The notes under the pieces: model-generated
Told to the model about the DNA's origin: nothing
Database searches by the model: none
Seen by the model: only the letters and a program-made list of their open reading frames with translations
Program-made: the position numbers and the translations under genes
NCBI GenBank assembly: GCA_964017155.1
Contig: OZ024854.1
Span: 70,376,047 to 70,440,046 of the forward strand
Length of the DNA: 64,000 nucleotides
Source: Oasisia sp. SBJ-2009
Taxonomy: Eukaryota; Annelida; Polychaeta; Sabellida; Siboglinidae
Reading direction: 5' to 3'
Shown: piece by piece, positions 1 through 9,088 of the stretch
Layout: each line of letters starts with the position of its first letter
Position numbering within the stretch: the first letter of the stretch is position 1

Positions 1-23
1 GAAGGTACGCGTCCGCAAGTGTT

Positions 24-190
24 GGCACTTATGTACAAGTCGGGCCCACCTCAATTTTGGTATTATAACTGTATCTTTGCCAACATTTGATACTTGATTT
101 TGTTAATTCAATCAATTATAATCATCTTGCGCATATTTATGTTTTATAACCAGCGCGTCTCAGCAGACTTTTAAGGTCGAAAAGACAGCG
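24..190 (+). repeat. Left arm of foldback (monomer 1)
   Basis: This 167-bp arm starts GGCACTTATGTACAAGTCGG and ends GGTCGAAAAGACAGCG. Its reverse complement recurs at 278-444 with no gap. I counted 19 mismatches by hand, so about 89% identity. Mismatches cluster at GGGCCC versus the AAA of the arm partner, at ATTTTG/ATTAAA, and at TCTCAGCAG/TCTTGGCAA. In most other monomer types the partner carries GGGTCC instead of GTTTCC and the match improves. The palindromes TGTACA and GGGCCC lie in this arm. Confidence 0.95.
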
Positions 191-277
191 TGGTCGGCAT
201 CAACAAATTGTTTATCGCTCAATTCATATGCACAGCGCAGTAACATGCACCGCTGCGCTTGCGACTGGCACAAATCG
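191..277. repeat. Loop between foldback arms (monomer 1)
   Basis: This 87-bp segment separates the arms. It holds a small inverted repeat, AGCGCAG (234-240) and CTGCGCT (253-259), with a 12-nt spacer, so the loop could itself form a 7-bp stem. The stem is intact in A, C, D and F monomers, weakened in B (CTGCGCC) and G (CTGTGCT, a G-U pair if RNA), and broken in E (TCCGCT). Many diagnostic substitutions between types lie in this loop. Confidence 0.85.
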
Positions 278-444
278 CGCTGTCTTTTCGACCTCAAAAG
301 TTTGCCAAGACGCGCTGTTTATAAAACATAAATACGCGCAAGATGATTAAAATTGAATGAATTAATTTAATCAAGTATCAAATGTTGGCAAAAATACTGA
401 TATAATAGCAACATTGAGGTGTTTCCGACTTGTACATAAGTGCC
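278..444 (-). repeat. Right arm of foldback (monomer 1)
   Basis: Inverted copy of the 24-190 arm, starting CGCTGTCTTTTCGACC and ending CCGACTTGTACATAAGTGCC. It has the same 167-bp length with no gap. By eye its outer end (GTACATAAGTGCCAAATAG) is more constant between types than the matching end of the left arm, which alternates between GTTGGCACTTATG and GTAGGCATTTATG. The match can be pushed outward 2 bp (TTGGCAC/GTGCCAA) in monomers with the first form. Confidence 0.95.
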
Positions 445-527
445 AAATAGTGAAATACTGAAAACAAATTGAGAGTATACGTGCTTTTATGAGAGATTGC
501 GCGTGAAGGTACGCGCCCGCAAGTGTT
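445..527. repeat. Linker between successive foldbacks (monomers 1-2)
   Basis: This 83-bp stretch joins the right arm of one foldback to the left arm of the next. It holds AAATAGTGAAATACTG, the palindrome GTATAC, the CTTTTATGAG site where the 4-bp length variant arises, and a small GC-rich inverted repeat at 499-516. Three linker ends occur in the array: GGTACGCGTCCGC, GGTACGCGCCCGC and GCTGCGCGCCCGC. They are normally tied to the type of the following monomer, so unusual combinations mark exchange points. Confidence 0.85.
499..516. repeat. Linker hairpin GCGCGT / ACGCGC
   Basis: GCGCGT at 499-504 and ACGCGC at 511-516 are perfect inverted repeats with a 6-nt spacer. Monomers with the alternative linker GCGCGTGAAGCTGCGCGC keep a 5-bp GCGCG/CGCGC stem. 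Divergent-zone linkers (GCGCGTGAAAGTACGCGC) keep the full stem. Monomer 4 (GCGCTTGAAG, near 1507-1516) and monomer 61 (GCGCATGAAG, near 30295-30304) carry single changes that weaken it. Confidence 0.7.
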
Positions 528-2524
528 GGCACTTATGTACAAGTCGGGCCCACCTAAATTTTGGTATTATAACTGTATTTTTGCCAACATTTGATACTTG
601 ATTTTGTTCATTCAATCAATTATATTCATCTTGCGCATATTTATGTTTTATATACAGCGCGTTTTAGCAGACTTTTGAGGTGGAAAAGACAGCGCGATCG
701 GCATAAACAAACTGTTTATCGCTCATTTCATATGCACAGCGCAGTAACATGCACCTCTGCGCTTGCGACTGGCACAATTCGCGCTGTCTTTTCGACCTCA
801 AAAGTTTGCCAAGACGCGCCGTTTATAAAACATAAATACGCGCAAGATGATTATAATTGAATGAATTAATTTAATCAAGTATCAAATGTTGGCAAAAATA
901 CTGATATAATAGCAACATTGAGGTGGGTCCGACTTGTACATAAGTGCCAAATAGTGAAATACTGAAAACAAATTGAGAGCATACGTGCTTTTATGAGAGA
1001 GTGCGCGTGAAGCTGCGCGCCCGCAAGTGTAGGCATTTATGTACAAGTCGGGCCCACCTCAATTTTGGTATTATAACTGTATCTTTGCCAACATTTGATA
1101 CTTGATTTTGTTAATTCAATCAATTATAATCATCTTGCGCATATTTATGTTTTATAACCAGCGCGTCTCAGCAGACTTTTAAGGTCGAAAAGACAGCGTG
1201 GTCGGCATCAACAAATTGTTTATCGCTCAATTCATATGCACAGCGCAGTAACATGCACCGCTGCGCTTGCGACTGGCACAAATCGCGCTGTCTTTTCGAC
1301 CTCAAAAGTTTGCCAAGACGCGCTGTTTATAAAACATAAATACGCGCAAGATGATTAAAATTGAATGAATTAATTTAATCAAGTATCAAATGTTGGCAAA
1401 AATACTGATATAATAGCAACATTGAGGTGGGTCCGATTTGTACATAAGTGCCAAATAGTGAAATACTGAAAACAAATTGAGAGTATACGTGCTTTTATGA
1501 GAGAGTGCGCTTGAAGCTGCGCGCCCGCAAGTGTAGGCATTTATGTACAAGTCGGGCCCACCTCACTTTTGGTATTATAACTGTATCTTTGCCAACATTT
1601 GATACATGATTTTGTTAATTCAATCAATTATAATCATCTTGCGCATATTAATGTTTTATATACAGCGCGTCTTAGCAGACTTTTGAGGTCGAAAAGACAG
1701 CGTGGTCGGCATAAACAATCTGTTTATCGCTCATTTCATATGCACAGCGCAGTAACACGCACCGCTGCGCCTGCGACTGGCATAAATCGCGCTGTCTTTT
1801 CGACCTCAAAAGTTTGCCAAGACGCGCTGTTTATAAAACATAAATACGCGCAAGATGATTAAAATTGAATGAATTAATTTAATCAAGTATCAAATGTTGG
1901 CAAAAATACTGATATAATAGCAACATTGAGGTGGGTCCGACTTGTACATAAGTGCCAAATAGTGAAATACTGAAAACAAATTGAGAGTATACGTGTTTTT
2001 ATTTATGAGAGAGTGCGCGTGAAGGTACGCGTCCGCAAGTGTTGACACTTATGTACAAGTCGGGCCCACCTCAATTTTGGTATTATAACTGTATCTTTGC
2101 CAACATTTGATACTTGATTTTGTTAATTCAATCAATTATAATCATCTTGCGCATATTTATGTTTTATAACCAGCGCGTCTCAGCAGACTTTTAAGGTCGA
2201 AAAGACAGCGTGGTCGGCATCAACAAATTGTTTATCGCTCAATTCATATGCACAGCGCAGTAACATGCACCGCTGCGCTTGCGACTGGCACAAATCGCGC
2301 TGTCTTTTCGACCTCAAAAGTTTGCCAAGACGCGCTGTTTATAAAACATAAATACGCGGAAGATGATTAAAATTGAATGAATTAATTTAATCAAGTATCA
2401 AATGTTGGCAAAAATACTGATATAATAGCAACATTGAGGTGTTTCCGACTTGTACATAAGTGCCAAATAGTGAAATACTGAAAACAAATTGAGAGTATAC
2501 GTGCTTTTATGAGAGATTGCGCGT

Positions 2525-3536
2525 GAAGGTACGCGCCCGCAAGTGTTGGCACTTATGTACAAGTCGGGCCCACCTAAATTTTGGTATTATAACTGTATTT
2601 TTGCCAACATTTGATACTTGATTTTGTTAATTCAATCAATTATAATCATCTTGCGCATATTAATGTTTTATATACAGCGCGTCTTAGCAGACTTTTGAGG
2701 TCGAAAAGACAGCGTGTTCGGCATAAACAAACTGTTTATCGCTCATTTCATATGCACAGCGCAGTAACATGCACCTCTGCGCTTGCGACTGGCACAATTC
2801 GCGCTGTCTTTTCGACCTCAAAAGTTTGCCAAGACGCGCTGTTTTTAACACATAAATACGCGCAAGATGATTATAATTGAATGAATTAATTTAATCAAGT
2901 ATCAAATGTTGGCAAAAATACTGATATAATAGCAACATTGAGGTGGGTCCGACTTGTACATAAGTGCCAAATAGAGAAATACTGAAAACAAATTGAGAGT
3001 ATACGTGCTTTTATGAGAGAGTGCGCGTGAAGCTGCGCGCCCGCAAGTGTAGGCATTTATGTACAAGTCGGGCCCACCTCACTTTTGGTATTATAACTGT
3101 ATCTTTGCCAACATTTGATACATGATTTTGTTAATTCAATCAATTATAATCATCTTGCGCATATTAATGTTTTATATACAGCGCGTCTTAGCAGACTTTT
3201 GAGGTCGAAAAGACAGCGTGGTCGGCATAAACAATCTGTTTATCGCTCATTTCATATGCACAGCGCAGTAACACGCACCGCTGCGCCTGCGACTGGCATA
3301 AATCGCGCTGTCTTTTCGACCTCAAAAGTTTGCCAAGACGCGCTGTTTATAAAACATAAATACGCGCAAGATGATTAAAATTGAATGAATTAATTTAATC
3401 AAGTATCAAATGTTGGCAAAAATACTGATATAATAGCAACATTGAGGTGGGTCCGACTTGTACATAAGTGCCAAATAGTGAAATACTGAAAACAAATTGA
3501 GAGTATACGTGTTTTTATTTATGAGAGAGTGCGCGT
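2525..3536. repeat. Monomers 6-7: D-B
   Basis: Starts 2525 (D, with GTGTTCGGC and GTTTTTAACACAT) and 3029 (B, 508 bp, with ATACATGATTTTG). Monomer 6 has a private AATAGAGAAATAC near 2970. The D-B pair is one of the most constant neighbour pairs in the array (also 11109, 19181, 30805, 37369, 41409, 44945, 48481, 51508 and 58075). Confidence 0.9.
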
Positions 3537-6060
3537 GAAGGTACGCGTCCGCAAGTGTTGGCACTTATGTACAAGTCGGGCCCACCTCAATTTTGGTATT
3601 ATAACTGTATCTTTGCCAACATTTGATACTTGATTTTGTTAATTCAATCAATTATAATCATCTTGCGCATATTTATGTTTTATAACCAGCGCGTCTCAGC
3701 AGACTTTTAAGGTCGAAAAGACAGCGTGGTCGGCATCAACAAATTGTTTATCGCTCAATTCATATGCACAGCGCAGTAACATGCACCGCTGCGCTTGCGA
3801 CTGGCACAAATCGCGCTGTCTTTTCGACCTCAAAAGTTTGCCAAGACGCGCTGTTTATAAAACATAAATACGCGCAAGATGATTAAAATTGAATGAATTA
3901 ATTTAATCAAGTATCAAATGTTGGCAAAAATACTGATATAATAGCAACATTGAGGTGTTTCCGACTTGTACATAAGTGCCAAATAGTGAAATACTGAAAA
4001 CAAATTGAGAGTATACGTGCTTTTATGAGAGATTGCGCGTGAAGGTACGCGCCCGCAAGTGTTGGCACTTATGTACAAGTCGGGCCCACCTAAATTTTGG
4101 TATTATAACTGTATTTTTGCCAACATTTGATACTTGATTTTGTTCATTCAATCAATTATATTCATCTTGCGCATATTTATGTTTTATATACAGCGCGTTT
4201 TAGCAGACTTTTGAGGTGGAAAAGACAGCGCGATCGGCATAAACAAACTGTTTATCGCTCATTTCATATGCACAGCGCAGTAACATGCACCTCTGCGCTT
4301 GCGACTGGCACAATTCGCGCTGTCTTTTCGACCTCAAAAGTTTGCCAAGACGCGCCGTTTATAAAACATAAATACGCGCAAGATGATTATAATTGAATGA
4401 ATTAATTTAATCAAGTATCAAATGTTGGCAAAAATACTGATATAATAGCAACATTGAGGTGGGTCCGACTTGTACATAAGTGCCAAATAGTGAAATACTG
4501 AAAACAAATTGAGAGCATACGTGCTTTTATGAGAGAGTGCGCGTGAAGCTGCGCGCCCGCAAGTGTAGGCATTTATGTACAAGTCGGGCCCACCTCAATT
4601 TTGGTATTATAACTGTATCTTTGCCAACATTTGATACTTGATGTTGTTAATTCAATCAATTATAATCATCTTGCGCATATTTATGTTTTATAACCAGCGC
4701 GTCTCAGCAGACTTTTAAGGTCGAAAAGACAGCGTGGTCGGCATCAACAAATTGTTTATCGCTCAATTCATATGCACAGCGCAGTAACATGCACCGCTGC
4801 GCTTGCGACTGGCACAAATCGCGCTGTCTTTTCGACCTCAAAAGTTTGCCAAGACGCGCTGTTTATAAAACATAAATACGCGCAAGATGATTAAAATTGA
4901 ATGAATTAATTTAATCAAGTATCAAATGTTGGCAAAAATACTGATATAATAGCAACATTGAGGTGGGTCCGACTTGTACATAAGTGCCAAATAGTGAAAT
5001 ACTGAAAACAAATTGAGAGTATACGTGCTTTTATGAGAGAGTGCGCGTGAAGCTGCGCGCCCGCAAGTGTAGGCATTTATGTACAAGTCGGGCCCACCTC
5101 ACTTTTGGTATTATAACTGTATATTTGCCAACATTTGATACATGATTTTGTTAATTCAATCAATTATAATCATCTTGCGCATATTAATGTTTTATATACA
5201 GCGCGTCTTAGCAGACTTTTGAGGTCGAAAAGACAGCGTGGTCGGCATAAACAATCTGTTTATCGCTCATTTCATATGCACAGCGCAGTAACACGCACCG
5301 CTGCGCCTGCGACTGGCATAAATCGCGCTGTCTTTTCGACCTCAAAAGTTTGCCAAGACGCGCTGTTTATAAAACATAAATACGCGCAAGATGATTAAAA
5401 TTGAATGAATTAATTTAATCAAGTATCAAATGTTGGCAAAAATACTGATATAATAGCAACATTGAGGTGGGTCCGACTTGTACATAAGTGCCAAATAGTG
5501 AAATACTGAAAACAAATTGAGAGTATACGTGTTTTTATTTATGAGAGAGTGCGCGTGAAGGTACGCGTCCGCAAGTGTTGACACTTATGTACAAGTCGGG
5601 CCCACCTCAATTTTGGTATTATAACTGTATCTTTGCCAACATTTGATACTTGATTTTGTTAATTCAATCAATTATAATCATCTTGCGCATATTTATGTTT
5701 TATAACCAGCGCGTCTCAGCAGACTTTTAAGGTCGAAAAGACAGCGTGGTCGGCATCAACAAATTGTTTATCGCTCAATTCATATGCACAGCGCAGTAAC
5801 ATGCACCGCTGCGCTTGCGACTGGCACAAATCGCGCTGTCTTTTCGACCTCAAAAGTTTGCCAAGACGCGCTGTTTATAAAACATAAATACGCGGAAGAT
5901 GATTAAAATTGAATGAATTAATTTAATCAAGTATCAAATGTTGGCAAAAATACTGATATAATAGCAACATTGAGGTGTTTCCGACTTGTACATAAGTGCC
6001 AAATAGTGAAATACTGAAAACAAATTGAGAGAATACGTGCTTTTATGAGAAATTGCGCGT
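3537..6060. repeat. Monomers 8-12: C-A-C-B-C', copy of 1-2524
   Basis: Starts 3537 (C), 4041 (A), 4545 (C), 5049 (B, 508 bp) and 5557 (C'). Type order, spacing and the rare CGCGCCGTTT variant (4356) repeat those of 1-2524 at an offset of 3536 bp. New private changes since the copy include GATGTTGTTAAT in monomer 10 (near 4640) and GTATATTTGCC in monomer 11. Confidence 0.9.
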
Positions 6061-7072
6061 GAAGGTACGCGCCCGCAAGTGTTGGCACTTATGTACAAGT
6101 CGGGCCCACCTAAATTTTGGTATTATAACTGTATTTTTGCCAACATTTGATACTTGATTTTGTTCATTCAATGAATTATATTCATCTTGCGCATATTTAT
6201 GTTTTATATACAGCGCGTTTTAGCAGACTTTTGAGGTGGAAAAGACAGCGCGATCGGCATAAACAAACTGTTTATCGCTCATTTCATATGCACAGCGCAG
6301 TAACATGCACCTCTGCGCTTGCGACTGGCACAATTCGCGCTGTCTTTTCGACCTCAAAAGTTTGCCAAGACGCGCTGTTTATAAAACATAAATACGCGCA
6401 AGATGATTACAATTGAATGAATTAATTTAATCAAGTATCAAATGTTGGCAAAAATACTGATATAATAGCAACATTGAGGTGGGTCCGACTTGTACATAAG
6501 TGCCAAATAGTGAAATACTGAAAACAAATTGAGAGCATACGTGCTTTTATGAGAGAGTGCGCGTGAAGCTGCGCGCCCGCAAGTGTAGGCATTTATGTAC
6601 AAGTCGGGCCCACCTCAATTTTGGTATTATAACTGTATCTTTGCCAACATTTGATACTTGATTTTGTTAATTCAATCAATTATAATCATCTTGCGCATAT
6701 TAATGTTTTATATACAGCGCGTCTTAGCAGACTTTTGAGGTCGAAAAGACAGCGTGGTCGGCATAAACAAACTGTTTATCGCTCATTTCATATGCACAGC
6801 GCAGTAACATGCACCTCTCCGCTTGCGACTGGCACAATTCGCGCTGTCTTTTCGACCTCAAAAGTTTGCCAAGACGCGGTGTTTATCAAACATAAATAAG
6901 CCCAAGATGATTATAATTGAATGAATTAATTTAATCAAGTATCAAATGTTGGCAAAAATACTGATATAATAGCAACATTGAGGTGGGTCCGACTTGTACA
7001 TAAGTGCCAAATAGTGAAATACTGAAAACAAATTGAGAGTATACGTGCTTTTATTTATGAGAGAGTGCGCGT
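6061..7072. repeat. Monomers 13-14: A'-E
   Basis: Starts 6061 (A', an A monomer with CAATGAATTATATTC in the left arm) and 6565 (E, 508 bp, with CTCTCCGCTTG and CGGTGTTTATCAAAC). Together with the preceding monomers 11-12 it forms the B-C'-A'-E four-mer (5049-7072, 2024 bp) seen again at 21201, 23225 and 27269. Confidence 0.88.
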
Positions 7073-9088
7073 GAAGGTACGCGTCCGCAAGTGTTGGCAC
7101 TTATGTACAAGTCGGGCCCACCTCAATTTTGGTATTATAACTGTATCTTTGCCAACATTTGATACTTGATTTTGTTAATTCAATCAATTATAATCATCTT
7201 GCGCATATTTATGTTTTATAACCAGCGCGTCTCAGCAGACTTTTAAGGTCGAAAAGACAGCGTGGTCGGCATAAACAAATTGTTTATCGCTCAATTCATA
7301 TCCACAGCGCAGTAACATGCACCGCTGTGCTTGCGACTGGCACAAATCGCGCTGTCTTTTCGACCTCAAAAGTTTGCCAAGACGCGCTGTTTATAAAACA
7401 TAAATACGCGCAAGATGATTATAATTGAATGAATTAATTTAATCAAGTATCAAATGTTGGCAAAAATACTGATATAACAGGAACATTGAGGTGGGTCCGA
7501 CTTGTACATTAGTGCCAAATAGTGAAATACTGAAAACAAATTGAGAGTATACGTGCTTTTATGAGAGATTGCGCGTGAAGGTACGCGCCCGCAAGTGTTG
7601 GCACTGATGTACAAGTCGGGCCCACCTCAATTTTGGTATTATAACTGTATTTTTGCCATCATTTGATACTTGATTTTGTTCATTCAATCAATTATATTCA
7701 TCTTGCGCATATTTATGTTTTATATACAGCGCGTTTTAGCAGACTTATAAGGTGGAAAAGACAGCGCGATCGGCATAAACAAACTGTTTATCGCTCATTT
7801 CATATGCACAGCGCAGTAACATGCACCTCTGCGCTTGCGACTGGCACAATTCGCGCTGTCTTTTCGACCTCAAAAGTTTGCCAAGACGCGCTGTTTATAA
7901 AACATAAATACGCGCAAGATGATTATAATTGAATGAATTAATTTAATCAAGTATCAAATGTTGGCAAAAATACTGATATAATAGCAACATTGAGGTGGGT
8001 CCGACTTGTACATAAGTGCCAAATAGTGAAATACTGAAAACAAATTGAGAGCATACGTGCTTTTATGAGAGAGTGCGCGTGAAGCTGCGCGCCCGCAAGT
8101 GTTGGCACTTATGTACAAGTCGGGCCCACCTCAATTTTGGTATTATAACTGTATCTTTGCCAACATTTGATACTTGATTTTGTTAATTCAATCAATTATA
8201 ATCATCTTGCGCATATTTATGTTTTATAACCAGCGCGTCTCAGCAGACTTTTAAGGTCGAAAAGACAGCGTGGTCGGCATAAACAAATTGTTTATCGCTC
8301 AATTCATATCCACAGCGCAGTAACATGCACCGCTGTGCTTGCGACTGGCACAAATCGCGCTGTCTTTTCGACCTCAAAAGTTTGCCAAGACGCGCTGTTT
8401 ATAAAACATAAATACGCGCAAGATGATTATAATTGAATGAATTAATTTAATCAAGTATCAAATGTTGGCAAAAATACTGATATAACAGGAACATTGAGGT
8501 GGGTCCGACTTGTACATTAGTGCCAAATAGTGAAATACTGAAAACAAATTGAGAGTATACGTGCTTTTATGAGAGATTGCGCGTGAAGGTACGCGCCCGC
8601 AAGTGTTGGCACTGATGTACAAGTCGGGCCCACCTCAATTTTGGTATTATAACTGTATTTTTGCCATCATTTGATACTTGATTTTGTTCATTCAATCAAT
8701 TATATTCATCTTGCGCATATTTATGTTTTATATACAGCGCGTTTTAGCAGACTTATAAGGTGGAAAAGACAGCGCGATCGGCATAAACAAACTGTTTATC
8801 GCTCATTTCATATGCACAGCGCAGTAACATGCACCTCTGCGCTTGCGACTGGCACAATTCGCGCTGTCTTTTCGACCTCAAAAGTTTGCCAAGACGCGCT
8901 GTTTATAAAACATAAATACGCGCAAGATGATTATAATTGAATGAATTAATTTAATCAAGTATCAAATGTTGGCAAAAATACTGATATAATAGCAACATTG
9001 AGGTGGGTCCGACTTGTACATAAGTGCCAAATAGTGAAATACTGAAAACAAATTGAGAGCATACGTGCTTTTATGAGAGAGTGCGCGT
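7073..9088. repeat. Monomers 15-18: (G-F)x2 tandem duplication
   Basis: Starts 7073 (G), 7577 (F), 8081 (G) and 8585 (F). The G-F pair is repeated at a 1008-bp offset. Both F copies share GCACTGATGTAC and both G copies share CATATCCACAGC and ATAACAGGAAC. Monomer 17 starts with a hybrid linker, GAAGCTGCGCGCCCGC joined to GTGTTGGCAC, so the duplication joint lies in the linker near 8081-8110. Confidence 0.9.

Larger units (their letters stand above)
1..504. repeat. Reference monomer 1 (type C), foldback unit
   Basis: Used here as the reference unit. In order: end of the linker (1-23), left arm (24-190), loop (191-277), right arm (278-444, inverted copy of the left arm) and start of the next linker (445-504). 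Type C is recognised by ATAACCAGCGCGTCTC in the left arm, CGGCATCAAC and GCTCAATTCATATG in the loop, GATTAAAATT in the right arm and GAGGTGTTTCCGAC near its end. The same layout holds in every monomer of the window, with small length changes only. Confidence 0.95.
1..2524. repeat. Monomers 1-5: C-A-C-B-C'
   Basis: Monomer starts 1 (C), 505 (A), 1009 (C), 1513 (B, 508 bp) and 2021 (C' with GTTGACAC and CGCGGAAG). Monomer 2 has a private C at 820 (CGCGCCGTTT instead of CGCGCTGTTT). The same variant recurs at 4356, tying this block to the one at 3537. Monomer 4 follows the unusual linker GCGCTTGAAG. Confidence 0.9.

Noticed and set aside
390..400. Bacterial -10-like TATAAT in TGATATAATAGC
   Set aside because: The match is short, sits in AT-rich repeated DNA, has no partner element or gene downstream, and the array is not bacterial in character.
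24..444. Intact MITE or transposon insertion in each monomer
   Set aside because: The arms resemble long terminal inverted repeats, but the flanks (GTGTT on the left, AAATA on the right) show no target-site duplication and there is no transposase. A MITE origin remains a hypothesis only.
401..445. Pol III B-box-like GGTCCGACTTG in the right arm, or tRNA-derived origin
   Set aside because: Only the first part resembles GGTTCGA; the rest does not fit, no A-box at suitable spacing was seen, and no tRNA-like fold is evident.
591..860. Recurring 82-89 codon plus-strand ORF in most monomers
   Set aside because: It opens on TTG (TTGATACTTGAT or TTGATACATGAT), not ATG, runs across both foldback arms and the loop, and is closed in all C and G monomers by TTATAACC (TAA in frame). 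E monomers truncate it and single changes such as GTTTGATATAC, or ACATTTTATAC at the start codon, abolish it in others. No domain, signal peptide or family is recognisable. It is best explained as an incidental open frame repeated with the satellite.
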